A program made the position numbers and the translations under genes. The notes beneath the pieces were generated by a model. The model was not told where the DNA came from. It made no database searches and saw only the letters and a list, made by a program, of their open reading frames with translations. A DNA stretch of 31,135 nt. Source: JAAUQA01 sp036351435 (lineage in GTDB: Bacteria; Pseudomonadota; Gammaproteobacteria; Competibacterales; Competibacteraceae). This document shows, piece after piece, positions 22,698 through 30,470 of this stretch; within the stretch, counting starts at the first letter, position 1, and every line of letters starts with the position of its first letter. The stretch spans positions 1-31,135 of the forward strand of contig JAZBPA010000092.1 of assembly GCA_036351435.1 (NCBI GenBank), in the 5' to 3' direction.

Positions 22698-24770
22698 TTA
22701 GCTATTACAAATTCTTGGGAGCAAAATTTGGAAAACAGTTCCTGATTTTGCGTTACTTCTACAACTGATATGACCTTTTAGTTCATCAATAAGATTTTTG
22801 ACGATATGTAATCCCATGCCAGAGTGATCTTTTCCTTTGGTGCTGATAACCGGCTTAAATAAATTTGCCAAAATATGAGAGGGTATCCCCGGCCCTTTAT
22901 CCCTGAGGGTGATTTCGATAAAAGCGGAACCGTTTAAAATAACATTATCTTGTGTGGAGATTGCAAGGGTCTCTGAGGTTGGAATGGCCTCAATAGTGTT
23001 CATGATCAGATTAGTCAAAATTTGTTTGAGGGCGTGCGGGTCTGTGGTGATCTGTGGCAATGATTGATCAAGTTCGAGCTGGGTTTTTATATTACCCGAA
23101 GCGAAAAAGGAACGTTGCATAACTTTGATTAAATCAGTAATGAATCTGTTAATATCAACTGCTTTTATATCATGAGGCTGATCTTTATCTAAGCAGGAGA
23201 AGCGCCGAATAATATCACCAATGCGGTCAATCTCCTCTCTAATTACTCGCAGATCGTCTTGAACCGCGTCGTTTTTATCCAACTTAAAGCTAATAATGCT
23301 GATATAGTTTCTGAGAATACTGAGGGGGTTATTGGCTTCATGTATCATAACCTTTAGCTGGGCGTCCTGGATGAGTTTTTCTCTTTCCTTAGTGAGCCCG
23401 CCTTGTTCCTGATTGGTCTGTGCCACATTGATAGACTCTGCGATTCTATGCATCAATACTGTTACTAGACCTTGTCTAGATTGAGTTTTTCGTAACTCTT
23501 CCTCATTGGCCCCCAATGCGATAACACCAATCCGCTTATCCTGTATCAATAGCGGAATGCAGATCATGCCATTGTTTTGCAATATCCTAATGATCTGTTG
23601 GTCAATAATGGTCAAGTTGACACTATTTTCAGAGAGTGAATTTAACGTCTTTCTGGTTAATAGCGCATCGCTTAAAAGACTTCTCGATTTTTTTAATGGA
23701 ATCTTGAAAGCATGGCTGGATAGTATGTTGTTTATGGGATGAGCATTGTAGATGGAGTTGCTGGTGTTATCATAAAGAAAAAATACGATATCCCGAATTC
23801 CTAAACAGATAATAAGATTTCTATGCGCGTTTTTCAGTAGATCATCCATGTCGTTCTTATATTTCCAGCTTAATTCGTTGACTAATATTATATCGCGCAA
23901 CTTATCTCCCAAACGCAACATCTTTTCTTGCTGATTTTCTTTAGTTTTGTTGCTCTCGTCAATATCCAAATCTAAAGTATCAATTGTTAAAGACAACGTC
24001 TTTCGTGTCTCAACTAGTAAATCCATAATTGTGCTGCGGTTTAAATTAAGTGCTTGAATCGCAGTAGCAAAAATCTCATCATCTGATGGGGGGTCAGCCT
24101 GAACAGCGACCAAGTTGGCTAAATTTACGATTTTCACTAACTCATGTGCGTCCATGATTTTGTGCGCTGGTTCGTGGTGGTAAAGCACGGCATCGGCCAT
24201 GAATGACCGAAGATTCCATGCATTAATCAGTTGAGCGCCGAACTTGGTATGCGAGATGCCGCAGTGTTCCTGTTCCAGTGATATCAATTCATCAGGATTT
24301 AAATCTTTTACTAGAAATTGATCATATTTAGCTTGAAAAATATTGGCCAACATCAATTGACCAATGTTGTGCAATAGACCACAAGTATAGGCTTCTTCAG
24401 GGGATGGATAGTTTACGACTTCCGCGATAAGTTGTGCGGCTATTGCAGTGTGGAGTGAGTCTTGCCATATTTTTCTGAAATGGCTGTTGTCTTCGATAGG
24501 TTGAGAAGAAAAAAATTGCTCTATGGCGTGAACCATGACAATGTTTTTGACAGCATCAAAATGTAATTTTTTTATCGTGCCGTGCAGTGAAGATGGTTTT
24601 TTCTGGCCAGCAGTAAACTCGGTACAGTGCACTTCCATGATTTTCGCGGTTAGCGCGATATCTATGCTGATTATCGGCAGTAGTTTTTCGCGAGAAACCT
24701 CCTCTTCTAAAGTCAACTCTATGATTTTATTTAATAATCCAGGTGGTGAGGGTAGTTTTATCAGCTCCAT
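22698..24770 (-). CDS. HDOD-GAF hybrid sensor histidine kinase
   Basis: The 690-residue protein has an N-terminal HDOD domain (about 1-240, with GLLHNIGQLML at 131-141), a linker, and a GAF-like segment (about 300-455). A histidine kinase core follows: phospho-acceptor His477 in IHEANNPLSILRNYI, N box with Asn587/Asn591, G1 box DKGPGI (624-629) and G2 box GMGLHI (651-656). The kinase core looks intact. No transmembrane helix or signal peptide is seen, so it probably senses a cytoplasmic cue through GAF or HDOD. HDOD domains resemble HD-GYP folds but lack the GYP catalytic motif, so phosphodiesterase activity is not expected. AGGA six bases upstream supports the start. The downstream receiver-GGDEF-EAL protein is the probable partner. 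Sampled stretches (23881-24000) are about 33% GC, well below the neighbours. Confidence 0.88.
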   Translation of the reverse strand: MELIKLPSPPGLLNKIIELTLEEEVSREKLLPIISIDIALTAKIMEVHCTEFTAGQKKPSSLHGTIKKLHFDAVKNIVMVHAIEQFFSSQPIEDNSHFRKIWQDSLHTAIAAQLIAEVVNYPSPEEAYTCGLLHNIGQLMLANIFQAKYDQFLVKDLNPDELISLEQEHCGISHTKFGAQLINAWNLRSFMADAVLYHHEPAHKIMDAHELVKIVNLANLVAVQADPPSDDEIFATAIQALNLNRSTIMDLLVETRKTLSLTIDTLDLDIDESNKTKENQQEKMLRLGDKLRDIILVNELSWKYKNDMDDLLKNAHRNLIICLGIRDIVFFLYDNTSNSIYNAHPINNILSSHAFKIPLKKSRSLLSDALLTRKTLNSLSENSVNLTIIDQQIIRILQNNGMICIPLLIQDKRIGVIALGANEEELRKTQSRQGLVTVLMHRIAESINVAQTNQEQGGLTKEREKLIQDAQLKVMIHEANNPLSILRNYISIISFKLDKNDAVQDDLRVIREEIDRIGDIIRRFSCLDKDQPHDIKAVDINRFITDLIKVMQRSFFASGNIKTQLELDQSLPQITTDPHALKQILTNLIMNTIEAIPTSETLAISTQDNVILNGSAFIEITLRDKGPGIPSHILANLFKPVISTKGKDHSGMGLHIVKNLIDELKGHISCRSNAKSGTVFQILLPRICNS

Positions 24771-24819
24771 TTATAATCCTGTACCCAAAAAAGCACCTGC
24801 ATTGTTAGTTTATTAATTC

Positions 24820-24849
24820 TTGTCATAGAATGGCTTAGTGGTAAGTAAT
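24820..24849 (+). promoter_or_regulatory. Candidate thrC promoter
   Basis: TTGTCA at 24820-24825 (five of six to the -35 consensus) and AGTAAT at 24844-24849 (four of six to the -10) stand 18 bases apart, 38 bases before the thrC ATG, in the divergent spacer between the kinase gene and thrC. The match is modest. Confidence 0.3.
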
Positions 24850-24887
24850 TTTTAGCATCATTTTTTTACGAAGATACGGAGTACTTG

Positions 24888-26306
24888 ATGCAATACATCA
24901 GCACCCGGGGCGGCATGACGCCCAAATCCTTTTCAGAGATTCTAATCGAAGGGCTTGCGCCGGACGGCGGATTGGTCATCCCCATGGCCTACCCAATCGT
25001 GTCTGGTTCAACCCTGTCCGACTGGCGACAACTCAGCTATCAAGACTTAGCTCATGCCATTCTTGGGCAATTTGTAACCGACATTCCACAAGAAGATTTA
25101 CGGTCACTGCTTGCTAAGACCTACTCTGTAAATAACTTTGGAAGTGAACTCATCACGCCCGTAAAGTCTTTGTTTGATAACGTGTATTTGCTAGGGTTGT
25201 CCAATGGACCGACGCTGGCCTTTAAAGATATCGCCATGCAGTTTTTGGGCCATCTATTTGAGTGGGTGCTCAACAAAACAGATAATTACTTGAATATTCT
25301 AGGGGCTACCTCGGGGGATACCGGTTCCAGCGCCGAGTACGCTATGCGGGGCAAGCAGCGCATTAGCGTATTTATGCTGTCCCCCTACGGCAAAATGAGC
25401 CCATTTCAGTCAGCGCAAATGTTTTCCCTACAGGAACCGAACATTTTCAATATTGCACTGCGTGGAGTATTTGATGATTGCCAGGACTTAGTCAAAGCGG
25501 TCAGCAGTGACGCCGAGTTTAAATCTCGTTACCGAATTGGCACGGTTAATTCCATCAATTGGGCACGGGTGGCAGCCCAGATCGTTTACTACTTTAAGGC
25601 CTACTTCGCCGTCACCGATACTAACGATCAGGAAATCGCCGTAGCCGTGCCGTCGGGCAATTTCGGCAATATCCTCGCCGGGCATATCGCGCGACAGATG
25701 GGTTTACCGATTCGCCGGTTGATTCTGGCGACCAACGAAAATAATGTTTTAGATGAGTTTTTCCGTACCGGTGTTTACCGAGTCCGCACCAGTGATAACG
25801 TATTCACGACTAGCAGCCCGTCCATGGATATTTCCAAAGCGTCCAATTTTGAGCGGTTTATCTTTGATGTGGTTGGCCGAAACCCGGATACAGTGGAGCA
25901 GCTCTGGCAACAGGTCGAGAAAACTGGATATTTCGACCTGAACGGTACTGAATACCGCCAAGCTATGGGGAAGTTCGGTTTCGTATCCGGTACCAGCAAC
26001 CATCAAAATCGTTTGGAAACAATTCGCAAGGTGTATTCCGAAACCGGAATCATCATTGATACGCACACTGCCGACGGCATCAAAGTTGGCTTGGAATATC
26101 ACGAAGAGGACGTCCCGTTGGTGTGTTTGGAAACGGCGTTACCGGCCAAGTTCGAGGAGTCCATTCAAGAAGCGCTGGGGCGTAAGCCAGAGCGGCCTGC
26201 AGGGTACGACGATATTGAGCGCAAACCGCAGCGTTTCGAAGTAATGGATGCGGATCTGACAGCGCTCAAGGATTACATCGCGGAGCATGCATTACAGCGC
26301 TCATGA
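24888..26306 (+). CDS. thrC: Threonine synthase
   Basis: The 472-residue PLP enzyme converts O-phosphohomoserine to threonine. The N-terminus MQYISTRGGMTPKSFSEILIEGLAPDGGL is diagnostic for the long threonine synthase class. Lys113 in TLAFKDIAMQF should bind PLP; GATSGDTGSSAEYAMRG and VPSGNFGNILAG form the cofactor-phosphate pocket; the C-terminal part has IDTHTADGIKVG. ATG 24888 is chosen over the adjacent TTG 24885 because GGAG at 24879-24882 is better spaced. It is not next to hom or thrB in the window, so the threonine pathway genes are either dispersed or lie further off. Confidence 0.97.
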   Translation: MQYISTRGGMTPKSFSEILIEGLAPDGGLVIPMAYPIVSGSTLSDWRQLSYQDLAHAILGQFVTDIPQEDLRSLLAKTYSVNNFGSELITPVKSLFDNVYLLGLSNGPTLAFKDIAMQFLGHLFEWVLNKTDNYLNILGATSGDTGSSAEYAMRGKQRISVFMLSPYGKMSPFQSAQMFSLQEPNIFNIALRGVFDDCQDLVKAVSSDAEFKSRYRIGTVNSINWARVAAQIVYYFKAYFAVTDTNDQEIAVAVPSGNFGNILAGHIARQMGLPIRRLILATNENNVLDEFFRTGVYRVRTSDNVFTTSSPSMDISKASNFERFIFDVVGRNPDTVEQLWQQVEKTGYFDLNGTEYRQAMGKFGFVSGTSNHQNRLETIRKVYSETGIIIDTHTADGIKVGLEYHEEDVPLVCLETALPAKFEESIQEALGRKPERPAGYDDIERKPQRFEVMDADLTALKDYIAEHALQRS

Positions 26307-26362
26307 CCACAAACGGTCAAGGCTAATGAACTTGTTCAACACTGGTATTTTCTTGAAACACT

Positions 26363-26575
26363 ATGATTAATAAATCATTCATACTCATGTTGCCCATGCT
26401 TTTACTGCTCGGCTGCTCAGACAGCGAACCCGAAGTGAAACAAGAGCATACGGGCAACAGTGTGATCGTAAAAGAGCAACAGCGTGCGCTTGAAAAAGCC
26501 AAGGCAGTCGAACAGACTCTCCAAAATGCCGTGCAACAGCGGGATCAGGAGATGGAAAAACAAAACCAGCAGTGA
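26363..26575 (+). CDS. Small lipoprotein of unknown function
   Basis: The 70-residue product has a lysine-containing N-terminus, a hydrophobic stretch and lipobox LLGC with Cys18, so it should be processed by signal peptidase II. The mature part (about 53 residues) is very polar: after an acidic start (SDSEPEV) it is a Gln/Glu/Lys-rich stretch (residues 33-70) likely to form an amphipathic or coiled-coil helix, EQQRALEKAKAVEQTLQNAV. Serine after the cysteine, not aspartate, suggests outer-membrane sorting by the Lol +2 rule. No strong ribosome binding site is visible. It follows thrC by 56 bases and is convergent with the patatin gene. I do not recognise a named family. Confidence 0.7.
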   Translation: MINKSFILMLPMLLLLGCSDSEPEVKQEHTGNSVIVKEQQRALEKAKAVEQTLQNAVQQRDQEMEKQNQQ

Positions 26576-26588
26576 TCCCGCACCGTTG

Positions 26589-28802
26589 TCAGAATGTCTG
26601 ACCCAAGAATAAATACAGTGAACCATTGCCTCCTTCGGCATAACCGCCACCTAAATACAACGGTCCGAGGGGGGTATCCAATCCTAAAAAGAGGCTGCCG
26701 GCAGTGAGCAGCGTGTCTAGCTTGAGGTCATCGACATCTTCCCACACATTGCCGATTTCCAACGATCCCCCGAGATAAATCGGCAGAGTAAATGCCGCCG
26801 AAGCGTCATCCAGCCGATGCAAATAGACTAACTGCCCCAACCCAAGATATTCACCGGAAAGCTCCCGGCTCTGGAAACCGGATAAATTGAGAAAGCCGCC
26901 TAACAAAAAGCGGTTTTGCGGACCCAATGTGCCATCCAGCCGCCCCTGTAGCACAACGCGCGGAATAATGGTGTCTTTACCCCAGCTCAATGGCCAGACC
27001 CCTTCAAAGCTTAACGCTTGAAAGTCATTGTCGGCCCCCAGCTCTGTTAAAGACAGAACGTAGTCAATGCGCGTTTCCTGCCCCTGCGTCGGGAAATTCA
27101 CATTGTCCAAAGTATCCTTCCACCATCGAAGTGAAATACCCCCATCGTTGAAATCTCCCGACCGCAGAGAAGGATCACCTATCAGCAAGTCGGCCTCTCC
27201 CCATGCTCGTTCAATTCCCAAACGCAATTCACTGCCGTCAGCTAGATTCAATCCTCCCGCCAACGTCAAACGGGTTCGATTCACTCGGTATTCGGCGACT
27301 TGCTTGCCTGACTCGAATACCCCGAAGTCGAAGCGTTCATAAGACACTTCCGGCACTAAGAACCAGCGGTTCTTTTCATCCAAAGGTTGGTAGAAATCGC
27401 TAAACAGGAGGAAGTTGTTGCCAAACGAGCCGAGAATGCGCCATTCACCGCCTAATTGATTCACTTCCGTTCGGATATAGCCCAAACCCAGATTAAAAGT
27501 ACCATCACCATCGGTATCGGATTCCAGATTAAGCCCGAACTGTAAGTAGTTCGGCCCCCAATCCTTAGCCACGGCGTGAACGACTAAACCGGTCTTGCCC
27601 TGTTCCCGTACCAGGGAATAATCAACCCGTTGGAAATTATCCAGACCATGAACGGTGCCCAAATCCTTCTCTAGTTCGGCAACTCGCAAACGATCCCCTG
27701 GTTGGATACGCAACCGGGCAGCGATGACCTCATCGGCGAGACCCGAATCGTTTTCAATGCGAATGAAATCGATAACCGGCTCAGTAGTCATGTCGGGTAC
27801 TGTCAAGCCAGCCAGATAGACTGGGTAAGCGTCTGTCGATAGCGCTAAGCGTTCCAGATTCTCGCGTTCAGCCGAAGTGGCTTCGACCCCAAGCGGGATA
27901 GCCTCGTTCGCCCGCTCAAAACTCATGGTGGTGATATCACCCAACGTGGGTCGTATCAGCACATCGTTCGGCTGCAGGGTTTGCAATTGTCGGGTGGTAT
28001 TTTGTTGAGTCATGATGGTGGTCAGTTGATCGGTGATGCTGAGCACCGACGTTAACTCTTCGGTTGGTGTTAGCGGTGTACCGATATCCACCACAACCAG
28101 CACGTCGGCGCAAGTATCGCGGGCGACATCCATCGGCAGATTATTAGACACCCCGCCATCCACTAACAATTTGCCGTCGATTTCGATGGGCGCCAGCGCA
28201 CTCGGTATCGACATACTGGCCCGCATGGCATCGCTTAAATTTCCGGAAGCCAAAACCACGGCCTCACCAGTGCCGATGTCGGTGGCCACAGCGCGATAAG
28301 GCACCTTCAGCCGATCAAAATCCTGAATATGCGCGGCCCGTTGCGCCAACCGGCTCAGCAGCAGATTGAGTTTTTGGCCCTGAATCGCGCCTTTGGGTAG
28401 CGCCAGCTCGCCGTCTTTCAAACCGGGTTTTGCTTTCACCAAAAAGGTATCGTCGTCCCGCTTGCGCCGGAATGAGCGTTGTTTGCGCGGCGGACTGTCG
28501 TTAAATATGTCACCCCAATCAATGCTGGTTAACGTGTGTTCCATTTCCTCCACGCTAAAGCCCGCTGCGTAAAGCCCGCCGATGATGGCACCCATGCTGG
28601 TGCCGGCAATGCAGTCGATGGGTACACGTAAATCCTCAAGCACCCGGATTACACCGATATGTGCTGCACCACGTGCGCCACCGCCGCTCAGCACCAGCCC
28701 CACTTTGGGCCGTTCGTTGCCGCTGGCAGACACTGAGAGCAGCGCGGCAACGGTGGCCATAGCCAGCGTAACCAGTTTGAATGACACACTCGAACGCTTC
28801 AT
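26589..28802 (-). CDS. Patatin-like phospholipase with outer-membrane barrel (PlpD-like, type Vd autotransporter)
   Basis: From the chosen start the protein has 737 residues, close to P. aeruginosa PlpD. A signal peptide (MKRSSVSFKLVTLAMATVAA..., about 1-28) precedes a patatin domain with oxyanion motif GGGARG (40-45), catalytic Ser69 in GTSMG and Asp215 in DGG, a Ser-Asp lipase dyad. A POTRA-like segment (about 320-400) and a C-terminal Omp85-type beta-barrel ending in an aromatic residue (LYLFLGQTF) follow. In the type Vd model the barrel secretes the lipase domain. The frame is open further upstream to 29039, but that would overlap the divergent gene and place residues before the signal peptide; AAAGG nine bases before 28802 supports the shorter form. 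A TATTAT on the minus strand at 28835-28840 is a possible -10. Confidence 0.9.
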   Translation of the reverse strand: MKRSSVSFKLVTLAMATVAALLSVSASGNERPKVGLVLSGGGARGAAHIGVIRVLEDLRVPIDCIAGTSMGAIIGGLYAAGFSVEEMEHTLTSIDWGDIFNDSPPRKQRSFRRKRDDDTFLVKAKPGLKDGELALPKGAIQGQKLNLLLSRLAQRAAHIQDFDRLKVPYRAVATDIGTGEAVVLASGNLSDAMRASMSIPSALAPIEIDGKLLVDGGVSNNLPMDVARDTCADVLVVVDIGTPLTPTEELTSVLSITDQLTTIMTQQNTTRQLQTLQPNDVLIRPTLGDITTMSFERANEAIPLGVEATSAERENLERLALSTDAYPVYLAGLTVPDMTTEPVIDFIRIENDSGLADEVIAARLRIQPGDRLRVAELEKDLGTVHGLDNFQRVDYSLVREQGKTGLVVHAVAKDWGPNYLQFGLNLESDTDGDGTFNLGLGYIRTEVNQLGGEWRILGSFGNNFLLFSDFYQPLDEKNRWFLVPEVSYERFDFGVFESGKQVAEYRVNRTRLTLAGGLNLADGSELRLGIERAWGEADLLIGDPSLRSGDFNDGGISLRWWKDTLDNVNFPTQGQETRIDYVLSLTELGADNDFQALSFEGVWPLSWGKDTIIPRVVLQGRLDGTLGPQNRFLLGGFLNLSGFQSRELSGEYLGLGQLVYLHRLDDASAAFTLPIYLGGSLEIGNVWEDVDDLKLDTLLTAGSLFLGLDTPLGPLYLGGGYAEGGNGSLYLFLGQTF

Positions 28803-28940
28803 AAAAACCAAGCCTTTCACCATGGAAAACACCGATAATACCCTTAACCGGATGAACTTCATGCTACAGAGCGGAACCCTGGTCGTCAGCAATAGGTCAA
28901 CGATAAACAACATCCTTCTATTCAAATTAAGCCCATCATA

Positions 28941-30422
28941 ATGACAAATCCTACCCATTCTACGGCACAAACGGATAACGCTATGCATTCTGACCGACCG
29001 GTATTGGTGTTTGGGGCCAGCGGTTATGTTGGCACTCATCTGGTACCTCGTCTGCTTGAACAGGGCTATCGGGTCCGAGCGGCAGCCCGTAATCGCGCCG
29101 TTTTAGAAACTCGCCAGTGGTCGAATGTTGATCTGGTGGAGGCCGATGCGCTTAAGCCCGAAACATTGGATGCTGCACTTGCCGGTGTCGATGTGGCCTT
29201 TTATCTGGTCCATTCCATGGCGGCCGGCAAGCAGTTTGGACGCTTGGACGAACAAGCCGCCGCTCATTTTGCCCGCGCGGCGGAACAGGCTGGTTTGCGA
29301 CGTATCGTGTATTTGGGCGGACTGATTCCGAAAGATGCCGATTCCGAGCATCTGGTATCCCGGCAGGTGACCGGTGACCGGCTGCGCGCTGGGTCGGTGC
29401 CGGTGACCGAAATTCGTGCGGGTATTATCGTCGGTCCGGGTTCGGCTGCTTTCGAGGTGATGCGCGATCTGGTCTGCAACCTGCCGATCATGATCACGCC
29501 GCGCTGGGTGCGCTCGCAATCCACCCCGATTGCCCTGGATAATTTGCTCGATTATTTGATCGGCGTTGCCGGATTGCCGGACGCTGCCGGTGGTATTTAC
29601 GATGCCGCCGGTCCGGAAATGCTCAGCTACCAGCAGATGATGCGGCAGTTCGGTGACGTGGTTGGAAAACGCTGTCTGGTGATCCCGGTACCGGTACTGT
29701 CGCCGGGTTTGTCGTCATACTGGCTGAGTTTGGTCACCACTGTGCCTTACAATATCGCCCGCGCGCTGATCGGCGGATTGAAGCACGATATTCCCGCCGA
29801 CGACCGGCCATTGCGGGCGCTCATTCCGCAACGCTTATTGAATTTTCGTGAGTCTATCAACGCAGCGTTGGAAACCGAACGGCGCAATGCCGTCGCCGCC
29901 CGCTGGACTGAAGGAGCCCTGATGTTTCGTGATTATCGACCGGATTACGCGTTTTATGCCAAAAAAGCCGGCGGAACTGCGCTGACTGCTGCTTCGGTGC
30001 AAGCCGTGTGGGAACAAGTGGCCGCGATAGGCGGGAAGAATCGGTATTACTATCTCAATCCACTGTGGACTTTACGTGAACTGCTGGATTGGTTAGCGGG
30101 CGGGCCGGGGTTGAACCACAGCCGCCGCCATCCGACAGCGGTGCGGCTGGGCGATATTATCGATTCCTGGAAGGTCGTCGGGTTGGAACCGGAACGGCGG
30201 CTAACGCTGCAATTCGGGATGAAAGCACCGGGAGCCGGGGTGTTGGAATTCGAAGTCGATCCCGAAGAAGACGGTCGTACCCGCGTTACCGCAACGGCTT
30301 ACTGGCATCCTGCGGGTGTTTGGGGTTTGTTGTATTGGTATTCTCTGGAGCCTTTCCATTTAATTATTTTTAAGGGATTAACCCGCGCTATCGCGGAGCG
30401 CGCGGAACAGGCCGAAGCGTGA
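28941..30422 (+). CDS. Atypical SDR NAD(P)-binding protein with DUF2867 domain (YbjT-like)
   Basis: The 493-residue protein has an N-terminal Rossmann domain with GASGYVG (25-31) and the atypical SDR pattern LVEADALKPETLDAALAGVDVAFYLVHSM, YLGG and RAGIIVGPGS. No YxxxK catalytic pair is evident where classical SDRs have it. From about residue 345 the sequence changes to a DUF2867/SRPBCC-like domain (RYYYLNPLWTLRELLDWLAGG, LTLQFGMKAPGAGVLEFEVD, WHPAGVWGLLYWYSLEPFH). E. coli YbjT has the same two-part build; no reaction is firmly assigned. The start is uncertain: ATG 28941 or ATG 28983 (MHSDRPVLVFGASG), the latter closer to the fold. It is divergent from the patatin gene. Confidence 0.85.
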   Translation: MTNPTHSTAQTDNAMHSDRPVLVFGASGYVGTHLVPRLLEQGYRVRAAARNRAVLETRQWSNVDLVEADALKPETLDAALAGVDVAFYLVHSMAAGKQFGRLDEQAAAHFARAAEQAGLRRIVYLGGLIPKDADSEHLVSRQVTGDRLRAGSVPVTEIRAGIIVGPGSAAFEVMRDLVCNLPIMITPRWVRSQSTPIALDNLLDYLIGVAGLPDAAGGIYDAAGPEMLSYQQMMRQFGDVVGKRCLVIPVPVLSPGLSSYWLSLVTTVPYNIARALIGGLKHDIPADDRPLRALIPQRLLNFRESINAALETERRNAVAARWTEGALMFRDYRPDYAFYAKKAGGTALTAASVQAVWEQVAAIGGKNRYYYLNPLWTLRELLDWLAGGPGLNHSRRHPTAVRLGDIIDSWKVVGLEPERRLTLQFGMKAPGAGVLEFEVDPEEDGRTRVTATAYWHPAGVWGLLYWYSLEPFHLIIFKGLTRAIAERAEQAEA

Positions 30423-30470
30423 CGTCAAGCGTTACGCGGCACGGTCTTGGAATAGGGAGATGCCAGTAAA

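Noticed and set aside
22560..22700. Terminator for the HDOD-kinase gene
   Set aside because: The AGGC/GCCT stem near 22550 has its A run on the wrong side for minus-strand termination, and the AGAAG/CTTCT stem near 22626 lacks a U tract.
28803..29039. 79-residue N-terminal extension of the patatin protein
   Set aside because: It would precede the signal peptide, overlaps the divergent gene start and has no ribosome binding site; the start at 28802 is better.
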